Source: DATBAK01 sp036787815 (GTDB lineage Bacteria; Actinomycetota; Acidimicrobiia; IMCC26256; PALSA-610). Taken from it: a stretch of 9,122 nt of DNA. The DNA lies in NCBI GenBank assembly GCA_036787815.1, contig DAIQOP010000152.1, positions 1-9,122 on the forward strand. Direction: 5' to 3'. The notes below the pieces were generated by a model. It was not told the origin of the DNA, made no database searches, and was given only the letters and a program-made list of their open reading frames with translations. The stretch's first letter is position 1. Every line of letters begins with the position of its first letter. Below, one piece after another: positions 1 to 6,592 of this stretch. The translations under genes and the position numbers were made by a program.

Positions 1-147
1 ACCATGAGCCAACTGAGCCGCTTCGTCTCCGACGACGTCGCCGCGTGCTTCGACACCGTGAGCACCTCACGGCACGACACCCGCGCCGGCATCGCGATCG
101 ATGCGGGCATCCGCGTCGAGATGGAGCTCGACTCGCTCTGGAACTGA
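1..147 (+). CDS. 3' end of an unidentified protein (partial)
   Basis: An open frame runs from the window edge to a TGA at 145-147 and gives about 48 residues ending in IRVEMELDSLWN. An ATG at 4-6 is in frame, but too little upstream sequence is visible to judge it as a start, so I treat the gene as truncated at its 5' side. The tail alternates charged and hydrophobic residues like a closing beta strand. A C-terminal strand of this kind is seen in YceI-like lipocalin-fold proteins, but the resemblance is too weak for assignment. The frame has GC-rich third positions like its neighbours. No catalytic motif is visible and no function is proposed. Confidence 0.5.
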   Translation, partial: TMSQLSRFVSDDVAACFDTVSTSRHDTRAGIAIDAGIRVEMELDSLWN

Positions 148-211
148 GCAGGTATGTCGCCGGGCCTCGATTTTGGGAAGATGTGGTCTGGCCATGAGGT
201 GCCCTTTACGT

Positions 212-232
212 GGCGTCGTCGAGGATGACGCC
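212..232 (+). terminator. Stem-loop downstream of the first gene (candidate terminator)
   Basis: A nine-pair stem (212-220 with 224-232, one G-T wobble) closes a three-base loop. It lies 65 bases after the stop at 147 and ahead of the secreted-peptide gene at 277. No T-tract follows, so it could equally be a leader hairpin of the downstream gene. The adjoining 12-base palindrome GACGCCGGCGTC (227-238) overlaps its right arm. Apart from this hairpin I see nothing in 148-260. Confidence 0.3.
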
Positions 233-276
233 GGCGTCGCAGAGCGCGGCGCATCGTGACAAAGGGGATCACATCG

Positions 277-485
277 ATGCACCGTAAGTTGGCGATCGCA
301 CTCACGGTCGGAGTGATGGCACTCCCGGTCGGCCTGGTCGGCTTCGCGACGCGACGCCACGCGTCGACACGGCGCCCGGCCCGTCGGTCGACGTCTACTT
401 CCGCAACGGCGCCACGAAGGTGAAGTTCGAGGCGAGCATCGAAGGCAAGAACCGGATGCGGTTGCTCGTTCGCACCTGCGGGTGA
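277..485 (+). pseudogene. Small secreted protein gene with an apparent -1 frameshift
   Basis: The ATG at 277 is preceded by AAAGGGG (261-267) at good ribosome-binding distance. The first 24 codons encode a typical signal peptide: MHRK, a hydrophobic core of Leu, Val, Ala and Gly, then VGFA. In this frame translation then turns into Arg/Ser/Thr-rich noise and stops at 421-423. In the frame starting at 348 a sensible mature sequence follows at once (DATPRVDTAP, then SVDVYFRNG and RMRLLVRTCG) and ends with TGA at 483-485. One missing base near 348, such as GCGGAC read as GCGAC, would restore a protein of about 69 residues with cleavage after GFA. The family is not recognised. The lesion may be real or a sequencing error. 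The gene converges on the membrane-protein gene that ends at 509. Confidence 0.55.
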
Positions 486-508
486 TCGAGAACTCGGCGA
501 TCCGCGCG

Positions 509-1399
509 CTACGGCCTCGAGCCGCTCGTCGTCGGCGTCGGCGCCGTGCTCGTGGGCCCCTGCTCGAGGTAGGTCGCCCGCCACCCGCCGGGCTCGGATT
601 CTTCGAGCAGCCGGCCGTCGTTCGGATCGAGGACGTAGCGCTGCCCGCCGCGCTCGACGGCGACACCGTGGCGGCCCGCTCCGTCGGTCACCGCACCGAC
701 GAGGGTGACACCGGGAATCCGCGCCGCGACCTCCCACAACGCCTGACGCAACGCGGGCGGGGCCGGGCTCTCCCGCAAGAGGTCGCCGACGATCGTGAAC
801 AGCTCGGAGTTGTCGTCCGGGCCGGCTCCGTTGATGCCGGCGCGCAGCTTGCGTTCCAACGCGTGAGACTCCACCGGCAGCGCGTAGAGCTGGTCCCAGG
901 TGAGCCCGTTGCTGCCGGCGGGGAACAACGCGACCCCGAGCCGGATCACGCCGGCTTCCACGCCCGGGTCTTCGAGCACGCCGACCTTGTGGTGACCGAT
1001 CCAGATCTCCCGCCGGTACGTCGGTCCCGAGCCCTGCCGGTGCCTCGAGACCGAGTGCCAGTACTCGGCGTTCGGCCAACCACCGGGCTGGGCTCCCGCC
1101 GACGCACCGGCGCGCATCAGCACCTGCGCCGCCTCCGCGCTCGCACCCGGACGGTGGCCGCCGAGGTTCACCGTGGGGCCGAAGACGACGGCCAGGCCGG
1201 CCGCCGCGACGATCACCGCGGCGAAGCCGGCCCGCACCGTGCGACGGCGGCGGGTGGTGCGGGCGCGACCGTGGACCGCCGCCACGGGTCGGACGCTCGC
1301 CTGCGTCACCGCGTCGAGCGCAGCCCGCCCGACCGCGAGCGCGTGCGGCTCCGGTTCATCGACGCGCGCGGTATCACGCATCAGCGTTTCGAGGTTCAT
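509..1399 (-). CDS. CU044_5270-family membrane protein, presumed partner (anti-sigma-like) of the ECF sigma factor
   Basis: A 296-residue protein with a short cytoplasmic N-terminus (EPEPHALAVGRAALDAV near 16-31), a basic RARTTRRRR stretch (45-53), one transmembrane helix at about 57-75, and a large extracytoplasmic domain ending in a Thr/Pro/Ser tail. The segment YVLDPNDGRLLEE (255-267) and the overall plan match the actinobacterial CU044_5270 family. That family is regularly encoded directly after an ECF sigma factor and is thought to act as its membrane-bound regulator. I chose the ATG at 1399 because GAAGGAG sits at good distance upstream. An in-frame GTG at 1414 would overlap the sigma stop as GTGA, but it precedes that ribosome-binding site and would add only five residues. 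The gap from the sigma stop is 11 bases, so co-translation is likely. The regulatory role is inferred from family and position; no zinc-binding HxxxCxxC anti-sigma motif is present. Confidence 0.85.
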   Translation of the reverse strand: MNLETLMRDTARVDEPEPHALAVGRAALDAVTQASVRPVAAVHGRARTTRRRRTVRAGFAAVIVAAAGLAVVFGPTVNLGGHRPGASAEAAQVLMRAGASAGAQPGGWPNAEYWHSVSRHRQGSGPTYRREIWIGHHKVGVLEDPGVEAGVIRLGVALFPAGSNGLTWDQLYALPVESHALERKLRAGINGAGPDDNSELFTIVGDLLRESPAPPALRQALWEVAARIPGVTLVGAVTDGAGRHGVAVERGGQRYVLDPNDGRLLEESEPGGWRATYLEQGPTSTAPTPTTSGSRP

Positions 1400-1410
1400 C
1401 GGGCTCTCCT

Positions 1411-1959
1411 TCACAGCTCGGCTCGCGTCAGGTCGTCGAGCGCGGCTTGGGCACGGATACGCGCGCGGTGCAGGCGGCTACGCGCCGCCACCGCGGTGAG
1501 CCCCAGGGCCTCCGCGGCTTCGGTGGGCGACACGCCCTCCCACGCGACGAGGAGCAACAGCTCGCTCTCGCCTTCGGTCAGCGCCGCCAACACCGCGCGC
1601 AGCTCTTCCCGACGAACACCGGCGTCGAGTCGGGCGTCGACCGCGTCCCAATCGACCACCGACGCGTGGTCGGCGAGGACCCGCGCCGGCGCGCGCCGCA
1701 GGTGGGTGCGCACCACGTTCCCCGCGATGCCGTAGAGCCATGGCAGCGCGGATCCGCTGGCGTGCGGTTCGAACCGCAGCCGAGCCGAGACCGCGGCGAC
1801 GAAGACCTCACCGAGCAGATCTTCCGCAGCCCCGGCACCGACGCGACGGGCGAGGTAACGGAACACGGCGGCCGCGTGCCGCTCGTAGATCTCCCCGAAC
1901 GCCTCGGGTCGGGTCCGCGACAGCACCAAGAGGTCTGCGTCGGACCGCGCGTCGGGCAT
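1411..1959 (-). CDS. ECF-type RNA polymerase sigma factor (sigma-70 family)
   Basis: A 182-residue protein with the two-domain ECF layout. Region 2 spans about 15-90: FGEIYERHAAAVFRYLARR, then AEDLLGEVF, the usual region 2 core motif, then the tryptophan-containing WLYGIAGNVVRTHLRR of regions 2.3-2.4, which melts and reads the -10 element. Region 4 spans about 118-175, with VLAALTEGESELLLL followed by the helix-turn-helix GVSPTEAAEALGLTAVAARSR that reads the -35 element. No long C-terminal extension is present. An in-frame GTG lies one codon upstream, but GGAGAGG is seven bases from the ATG at 1959, so the ATG is preferred. The gene is immediately followed by the CU044_5270-type membrane protein, the usual operon for this sigma subgroup. 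It starts 48 bases after the lipase-like gene's stop. The target promoters and the inducing signal cannot be read from the sequence. Confidence 0.93.
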   Translation of the reverse strand: MPDARSDADLLVLSRTRPEAFGEIYERHAAAVFRYLARRVGAGAAEDLLGEVFVAAVSARLRFEPHASGSALPWLYGIAGNVVRTHLRRAPARVLADHASVVDWDAVDARLDAGVRREELRAVLAALTEGESELLLLVAWEGVSPTEAAEALGLTAVAARSRLHRARIRAQAALDDLTRAEL

Positions 1960-2007
1960 CACACCTCTCCTATGCCGTCCGAGCGCCGAGCGTTGCGCGC
2001 CCGGTGG

Positions 2008-4077
2008 CTACGGGGTGTTGCTCTGGCAGGCCACCGAGCCGCACTCGTTCGGGATCACGCCCGTCGCAAGGAACGTGGTGATCTCGTCGAGCAGCAACGC
2101 GTTGCCACGGCCGAAGCCGTGCGGGTCCTGGCCGTAGGCCACGCCGTTCGGCGCGAGGTTGGTGGTCGGCGGAGTGGGCGTCCCGTAGTCCCACAGCACG
2201 AGGCCCGCCTTCGCCGGCTTAGTCTGATCCAGTGGGGCGAGGCCCCACTGCGGGGTGACCGGCACGTCGAGACGGGGCGCGGCGCCGAAGAAGCTCGGAT
2301 CGAAGGCCGGCTGATGGTTGCGCGCGCCGATGGTTCTCGCCAGCATCTCGGCCGCGACGTTCGACACCTGGTGATCGCCGTAGTTCTCGATGATGAAGAT
2401 CTGCTTCGCGGCGATCCCGGGGTACGGATGCGCGGTGAGATGCTCCGCGTAGCCCTCGTTCTCGCCCCGGTCCCAGAGCAACTGCGCGAACTGGAGCACG
2501 ACCTGCTGGTCGACCGGATCGGTGTACGACACCGTGTAGATGGCCGCGAACTCGTTCCAGTCGACGGAGCGGTTGAGCAGCACGCCCCCGTAGTCCATAC
2601 CGGGCACACCCAGGATGGCCCGGCTCCACTCGGTCGAGAGCGCCGAGGCGGCACCGCCCATGATGCCGCCCTGGCTGTAGCCCATGAAGTGGCAGTCGTG
2701 GATCTTGAACAACGGTTGGCCACCCGATTGGAAGGCCGGATCGGTGACGAACCCCGACGCCGAGTTGATCAGGCGACCGAGGAACTGGAAGTTCACGAAG
2801 CCCTGGAGCATGTGATCGACCTGGGTCTCGAACGTCGACATGTCGGTCAGGTTGCGCGCGACGTTGCCGACGTCGCTCCCCGACATACCGACCCAATCGG
2901 TAGCGCAGCCCATCAGATCGTGGGCGACGCCCGCCGAGAACGAACCGCCCTCCACCTCTCCCGCGTCGCCGAGCAGCCCGTGCCCGTACACGGTCGGAGT
3001 CGCGGGACCGCCGCTCTGCACCGTTGCGGGGAGCACGCAGATGAAGTTCGCGGTCCACGTGAGCGAGCCGTTGATCTTCGGGTTACCGCCATGGTCGGTG
3101 ACGAGGCTCGAGTAGGGCGTAGTGTCGCCGAGGAAGAGGGGCACCTCGAAGGTGCCGTGCACGTCGCGCGTTCCGTTCGTGTCGGTGACCGACGTGACCG
3201 TGAACGCCGGCGCGAAGTCGTTCGCCGCCGACGCCTGCGCGCTCGTGGCGCGGTGATGCCTGCCGAGCCACTGGTACGCCAGCGCATGCATCGTGAGGCC
3301 CGGGCCGGCCAGGCTCGCCGCGCTCGCGACCGTGAAGTCCCAGGCCTGGAAGGGCACCGTCGATCCGAGCACCGATGCGAGATCGGTGCGGATCACGTAC
3401 TTGATGTGCGCTCCCCGCGAGGCGGGCTGCAGCGTGCCGGCGAGCGCGGCCTTGGTCGTCGCCAGCGGCGCAATGCGCACGCCCTTCACGTCGACGAGCT
3501 TGCGCAGCGCCACCGCGTACCGGTGACCTTCGGTCAACGCGACGGCCGGATGGATGAGGAGGAGCTGCTTCGACTTGTTCGTGGTCTGCGCGTCGAGCTC
3601 GGCGAAGTACGGCACTCGCACGTCGGTCGCGGTGTCGAGGATGACGATCGGCGCGTCCGGCGCGAGTGAGCTGCCGATGTCGGTCGAGGTCGCGATCTTC
3701 GACTTCGCGATGCTGAGCTCGGAGACGTACGTCATGATGACCGAGCCCGGGGAGAACCCGTCGGCCCGGTTCTCCGCGGTCGTGTCGACGTGCACACCGT
3801 CGACGTTCGCAGGGTCGACCTTCGACGAGATGTGCAGCCGCCGACCCGTCGGGGTGGTCGCCGCGACCGTGAACGCGTCGTTCGGCCACGGCAACAGGCA
3901 GTGGTGGCGCGCCGGCGCCGCGAGCAGGACGTCGCAACCGTGCACCGCTGGGTCGGGCACGGCCCGGGGCGCCGCCGACGCGGGAGCTGCGGATCCCGCC
4001 GTTCCGAGCCACGCGATCCCGACGAGCAGCGACACGCCGAACGCGACCGACCTGCGACCTGAGCTGAGAATGTCCAC
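2008..4077 (-). CDS. Exported alpha/beta-hydrolase resembling bacterial extracellular (virulence-factor type) lipases
   Basis: A 689-residue protein with an N-terminal signal peptide: basic SGRR, a hydrophobic core at 11-28, and likely cleavage after ASA at 33-35. The GTG at 4077 is chosen as start because GGAGGG precedes it by a few bases; the open frame continues upstream to 4404 but overlaps the preceding gene and reads as non-coding there. The segment LLPWPNDAFTV (61-71) resembles the PxPND signature near the start of the Lipase_bact_N family. A long beta-rich region follows, then YGHGLLG (364-370), a likely oxyanion-hole segment, the nucleophile elbow GYSQGG with Ser468, and GDHQVSN with His569 as probable catalytic His. 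The acid residue is not certain. It probably acts outside the membrane on an ester; the substrate is unknown. The gene lies between a DUF222-HNH gene and an ECF sigma operon on the same strand. The hydrolase fold and export are well supported; the lipase label is tentative. Confidence 0.8.
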   Translation of the reverse strand: MDILSSGRRSVAFGVSLLVGIAWLGTAGSAAPASAAPRAVPDPAVHGCDVLLAAPARHHCLLPWPNDAFTVAATTPTGRRLHISSKVDPANVDGVHVDTTAENRADGFSPGSVIMTYVSELSIAKSKIATSTDIGSSLAPDAPIVILDTATDVRVPYFAELDAQTTNKSKQLLLIHPAVALTEGHRYAVALRKLVDVKGVRIAPLATTKAALAGTLQPASRGAHIKYVIRTDLASVLGSTVPFQAWDFTVASAASLAGPGLTMHALAYQWLGRHHRATSAQASAANDFAPAFTVTSVTDTNGTRDVHGTFEVPLFLGDTTPYSSLVTDHGGNPKINGSLTWTANFICVLPATVQSGGPATPTVYGHGLLGDAGEVEGGSFSAGVAHDLMGCATDWVGMSGSDVGNVARNLTDMSTFETQVDHMLQGFVNFQFLGRLINSASGFVTDPAFQSGGQPLFKIHDCHFMGYSQGGIMGGAASALSTEWSRAILGVPGMDYGGVLLNRSVDWNEFAAIYTVSYTDPVDQQVVLQFAQLLWDRGENEGYAEHLTAHPYPGIAAKQIFIIENYGDHQVSNVAAEMLARTIGARNHQPAFDPSFFGAAPRLDVPVTPQWGLAPLDQTKPAKAGLVLWDYGTPTPPTTNLAPNGVAYGQDPHGFGRGNALLLDEITTFLATGVIPNECGSVACQSNTP

Positions 4078-4160
4078 GAGTCCCTCCAGACGCCCACCGC
4101 TGCTGATCACGCTACCGCCGACACGCGTGCCCTGTTGCCGCGCTCCCTCCGCGTGGCACG

Positions 4161-4187
4161 GCCCGGTGGATACGGCCACCACCGGGC
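4161..4187 (-). terminator. Stem-loop terminator candidate after the DUF222-HNH gene
   Basis: Perfect nine-base inverted arms (GCCCGGTGG at 4161-4169 and CCACCGGGC at 4179-4187) enclose a nine-base loop. The hairpin begins 37 bases beyond the DUF222 stop and lies before the hydrolase start at 4077, in the only gap between these two minus-strand genes. No T-tract follows, as is common for GC-rich actinobacterial hairpins, so termination is inferred from position and stem strength. Confidence 0.5.
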
Positions 4188-4223
4188 GCCTGGGTAGTGA
4201 CTCGGTTCGTTGTGGGCGCGGGT

Positions 4224-5390
4224 CTACGGGTTGGTGGTCGCGATGGTGGTGCCGTCGGGTTTCGTGACTTCGAAGGTGGTGCCGTCGAAGGTTGCGTGCC
4301 AGCCAGGTCGGTGAATGACGCGGTGGTAGTGGCAGAGCAGGACGAGGTTGATGAGGATGGTCTTGCCGCCGATCGTCCAGGCGATGACGTGGTGGGTGTC
4401 GCACCAGCCGGGTCTTCGGGAGCAGCCGGGGAATCGGCAGCCTTTGTCGCGGGCGGCGATCGCGCGGCGGAGCGCGCGGTTGGGAGTGCGGTGTTCGGCG
4501 CTGATGCCGAGGGGTTGTCCGCCGGTGTCGACGATGACGGCGCTGATCCTCGCGTCACAGAGCAGCTGGGCGACTTGTGTGGGGCTGAGGGAGGGTCCGA
4601 CGATCCCGGCGCTGGGGAGCTCTTGGGTGATGGTGTCCCAGGTGAGTGCGATGCCGAGGTGGGGTGCTTCGCCACCTTCGATCGGGAGTTGCTCGTGGTC
4701 GAGGAAGAACCGGCAGATCGTCACGAACGCGTCCGCGCGCCGTTTCGATGCTGATCGGTGGTCGTCGTCCGATGGTGGATCGGTCGCGGCGTTGATCGCG
4801 GTTTCGACGGTCTGGCCGGCGAGGCTGTCGAGATCGGCGCTGAGCGCGTACCGATCACCGATCTTGGAGAGGTGGAGGCCATTGCGGTCGTCGGGTTCGC
4901 GTCCATCGAGCGCGTCCGCGCAGCGGTGCGCGTGGGCGATCGTGACCCGGAGTTCCCGCCACCGAGCACCGGCGGCGAAATCGACGAGCGTCTCCTCCAC
5001 TCCGCCGTAGGCGTCTTCATGTCCGTCGGGACGGCCCGCGCAGATCGTGCGCGCCGCGCTCGAGGAGATCTCTCCCTGCGCCCATGCCTTGTCGGTGAGC
5101 GGCAGCGACGCGCACGCGAGGCCGGCTTCGAGCAATGCTCGGGCTTCACCGGCGCGTTGACCGGCATGGGCTTGTACCCACAGTGGGGTGGAGGCGGCGC
5201 CGTCGCCGTTGGGGATCCCGCGCCGGTGGATCGAGGCGAGCAATACGGCTTTACGGTGATCGATGCGGTCGCTCACGCGGCAGAGATCGAGGAACTCGGC
5301 GCACGTCGCGGCGTCCGACATGTCGCTCACGTCGAGGTCGACCACCCGCTCCACCACCCGATCGAGCGCCGTGCTGAGGGTCTCCGCCAT
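4224..5390 (-). CDS. DUF222 / 13E12-repeat family protein with C-terminal HNH endonuclease domain
   Basis: A 388-residue protein. The N-terminal two thirds is an alpha-helical DUF222-type domain, including RKAVLLASIHRRG (46-58), WVQAHAGQRAGEARALLEAG (71-90) and a basic SKRRADAF segment (215-222). The C-terminus is an HNH nuclease domain: zinc-type CRFPGC (Cys318, Cys323), the paired THH (His333-His334), Asn348, and LCHYHRVIH (Cys353, His356). These residues fit a metal-dependent nuclease fold of the HNH class. The family is very common in actinobacteria, often multicopy, and its biological role is unsettled. In Mycobacterium tuberculosis related 13E12 repeats serve as a prophage attachment site, and some members are reported in the LexA regulon. 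No clear Shine-Dalgarno precedes the ATG at 5390, which lies six bases after a plausible -10 element, suggesting a leaderless message. Length is full for the family and all HNH residues are intact. Confidence 0.93.
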   Translation of the reverse strand: MAETLSTALDRVVERVVDLDVSDMSDAATCAEFLDLCRVSDRIDHRKAVLLASIHRRGIPNGDGAASTPLWVQAHAGQRAGEARALLEAGLACASLPLTDKAWAQGEISSSAARTICAGRPDGHEDAYGGVEETLVDFAAGARWRELRVTIAHAHRCADALDGREPDDRNGLHLSKIGDRYALSADLDSLAGQTVETAINAATDPPSDDDHRSASKRRADAFVTICRFFLDHEQLPIEGGEAPHLGIALTWDTITQELPSAGIVGPSLSPTQVAQLLCDARISAVIVDTGGQPLGISAEHRTPNRALRRAIAARDKGCRFPGCSRRPGWCDTHHVIAWTIGGKTILINLVLLCHYHRVIHRPGWHATFDGTTFEVTKPDGTTIATTNP

Positions 5391-5396
5391 CTACAC

Positions 5397-5426
5397 ATGG
5401 TACACGAACATACGTTCGCAGCACAA
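5397..5426 (-). promoter_or_regulatory. Putative leaderless promoter of the DUF222-HNH gene
   Basis: On the minus strand TTGTGC (5426-5421) and TACCAT (5402-5397) are separated by 18 bases. They match the sigma-70 consensus at three and four of six positions. The TACCAT ends six bases before the A of the start ATG, so transcription would begin at or next to the start codon. A better -35 word, TTGACG (5439-5434), lies further upstream, but no good -10 sits at 16-19 bases from it. The assignment rests mainly on spacing and on the operator in the spacer. Confidence 0.5.
5405..5418. promoter_or_regulatory. LexA/SOS box upstream of the DUF222-HNH gene
   Basis: The 14-mer CGAACATACGTTCG (reverse CGAACGTATGTTCG) matches the Gram-positive and mycobacterial SOS box form CGAAC-N4-GTTCG at all ten defined positions. 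It sits 15 bases upstream of the ATG, wholly within the 18-base spacer of the proposed promoter, where bound LexA would block RNA polymerase. Repression lifted by DNA damage is the expected consequence. The match and its placement are seen directly; LexA binding is inferred. Confidence 0.75.
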
Positions 5427-5471
5427 GCGAATACGTCAACACTTACGGGCTGGATGTAGCCGCAACATCGC

Positions 5472-5502
5472 CCGCCCGGTGCAGCCGAGACGCACCAGGC
5501 GG
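5472..5502 (-). terminator. Stem-loop terminator candidate after the TIGR03086-type gene
   Basis: Two five-pair stems, separated by one C-A mismatch (5477/5497), pair 5472-5482 with 5492-5502 around a nine-base loop. The hairpin lies 57 bases after the stop at 5560 and ahead of the SOS-box promoter. There is no T-tract. The rest of 5427-5559 holds no gene I can support. Confidence 0.35.
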
Positions 5503-5559
5503 TGAATTCCTGGATCCGTACGAGTGGACTCTTCGAAGGTGGTGCCTCGGCTTCGGTCG

Positions 5560-6123
5560 CTACGGCCGGCGGCCGCTCAACGCGACGAGGCGGTCGACGG
5601 CCGACGCACCGGCGGGCACGTCGACCACGGCCGCGAACGCGACACCGTCGCGAGGAACGTTCGCCAACAGCTGCTCCGCGAACGGCAGCAACGTGTCGAG
5701 CACCCCGTCGGGCATCGCCGCGTCCTGGTCCGTGGCCCGCGCGAGATCCCAACCGTGCACGACCTGCTCGAAGCACGCGAGCCCGGGCACCATCGGAGCC
5801 GGGAGCGTCCCGAACGGCAGCTCCGCCAAGCGCTCCCCCAAGCCCGGGTCGGCGAACGCCGCCGCGGCCGCGCTGCTCGCCTCGCGCTGCGCGCCGGCGG
5901 CATCGCCACTCGCGAAGTCGGGGACGGCCCCGGACAGGTCGCCGAGCGGGGCACCCGAAGCCGCACCCGCGAACATGTACTGGCCGGCGACGATGTGATT
6001 GATGAGCGCCCGCGCCGTCCACGTGCGACACGGGGTCGACGCTTCGAGCTGGTCGGCGCGCGTCGCCGCGATCAGCTCACCTGTGCGCGCGGCCGCCGCC
6101 GTGTAGGCCTCGACGAGATCCAT
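5560..6123 (-). CDS. TIGR03086-type metal-binding protein (DinB / mycothiol-dependent maleylpyruvate isomerase-like)
   Basis: A 187-residue helical protein with the pattern of this actinobacterial family. TPCRTWTARALINHIVAG (30-47) carries the first metal ligand His43, and ACFEQVVHGWDLARATDQ (116-133) supplies His123 with Asp126 close by. These histidines bind a divalent metal in the DinB-fold superfamily. Many members are thought to use mycothiol, the actinobacterial thiol, for conjugation or isomerisation, but individual substrates are usually unknown. There is no signal peptide or membrane segment, so it is probably cytoplasmic. The ATG at 6123 is preferred because GAGGGGGAA precedes it at good distance; the open frame extends 20 codons upstream without a comparable site. 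It is on the same strand as the cupredoxin, 140 bases away, probably as a separate unit. Family assignment is firm; function is general only. Confidence 0.88.
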   Translation of the reverse strand: MDLVEAYTAAAARTGELIAATRADQLEASTPCRTWTARALINHIVAGQYMFAGAASGAPLGDLSGAVPDFASGDAAGAQREASSAAAAAFADPGLGERLAELPFGTLPAPMVPGLACFEQVVHGWDLARATDQDAAMPDGVLDTLLPFAEQLLANVPRDGVAFAAVVDVPAGASAVDRLVALSGRRP

Positions 6124-6146
6124 GGGTTCCCCCTCGACTCGGTTCC

Positions 6147-6165
6147 GGCAGCCGTTTCGGCTGTC
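6147..6165 (-). terminator. Short stem-loop between the cupredoxin and TIGR03086-type genes
   Basis: An eight-pair stem with one G-T wobble (6147-6154 with 6158-6165) and a three-base loop lies 99 bases past the cupredoxin stop and 24 bases before the ATG at 6123. It could end the cupredoxin message or lie in the leader of the next gene. No T-tract is present, and I cannot choose between the two. Confidence 0.3.
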
Positions 6166-6263
6166 CGCTCCGCCCGACGACACGGTGCCGGCGGGCGCTC
6201 CTCACCCCTACGACGAACGGCGCCGACGCCGATCGACATCGGGGGCGAAGAATCCGAGCCGCC

Positions 6264-6509
6264 TTAGCCCCCGACCGTGATGGTGCCCTTCATCTTCGTC
6301 GGGTGGTACTCGCAGTGGAAGCTGTACGTACCGGGCTTCGCGTCGAGGGTGACGGACGCCGTCTTCCCCGCCTTCACGTCGGTGTTGACCTTGAGGCCGG
6401 GGACGGTGAGGTTGTGGTCGACGGCACCGCTGTTCTGCACCACGAACGTGACCTTGCCCTGGGTCACGTGCACCGCGACGGGCGAGTAGGAGAAGTCCTG
6501 GGCGTGCAT
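6264..6509 (-). CDS. Cupredoxin (plastocyanin-like) domain protein, apparently lacking its export signal
   Basis: An 81-residue beta-rich protein that is almost only a cupredoxin domain. The expected type 1 copper ligands are present: His32 in DHNL, then Cys66, His69 and Met73 in FHCEYHPTKMKG. Such domains bind copper and carry electrons, and they normally act outside the membrane behind a signal peptide or lipobox. Here the only plausible start is the ATG at 6509, after a weak AAGG. The frame stays open upstream and reads SSEPSAQASGANKVS, which looks like the linker that usually precedes such a domain. However, no hydrophobic segment or start codon is found before it runs into the divergent amidase gene. 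The gene may therefore be 5'-truncated, or may make a cytoplasmic form. It ends 140 bases before the TIGR03086-type gene. Confidence 0.75.
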   Translation of the reverse strand: MHAQDFSYSPVAVHVTQGKVTFVVQNSGAVDHNLTVPGLKVNTDVKAGKTASVTLDAKPGTYSFHCEYHPTKMKGTITVGG

Positions 6510-6592
6510 GCTGACCTTGTTGGCACCGGACGCCTGGGCCGACGGCTCGGAACTACGGTCTCGGCACTTCGCCTCGACTTCCGGAGGACGGC

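Noticed and set aside
482..1735. A 417-residue plus-strand open frame
   Set aside because: It overlaps antisense with the membrane-regulator and sigma genes, which have clear families and ribosome-binding sites, and its Arg/Ala-rich sequence lacks domain structure.
1447..3669. A 740-residue plus-strand open frame
   Set aside because: It is antisense to the sigma factor and hydrolase genes, is very rich in Arg, His, Val and Glu, and has no recognisable domain. It is a shadow produced by high GC content.
4078..4404. N-terminal extension of the hydrolase frame up to 4404
   Set aside because: The extra 109 residues are His/Arg/Pro-rich, overlap the DUF222-HNH gene, and precede a signal peptide that has its own ribosome-binding site.
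5455..5473. Small inverted repeat GATGT...ACATC near the DUF222 promoter
   Set aside because: Five-base arms with a seven-base loop are expected by chance in sequence of this composition, and no position-related role is evident.
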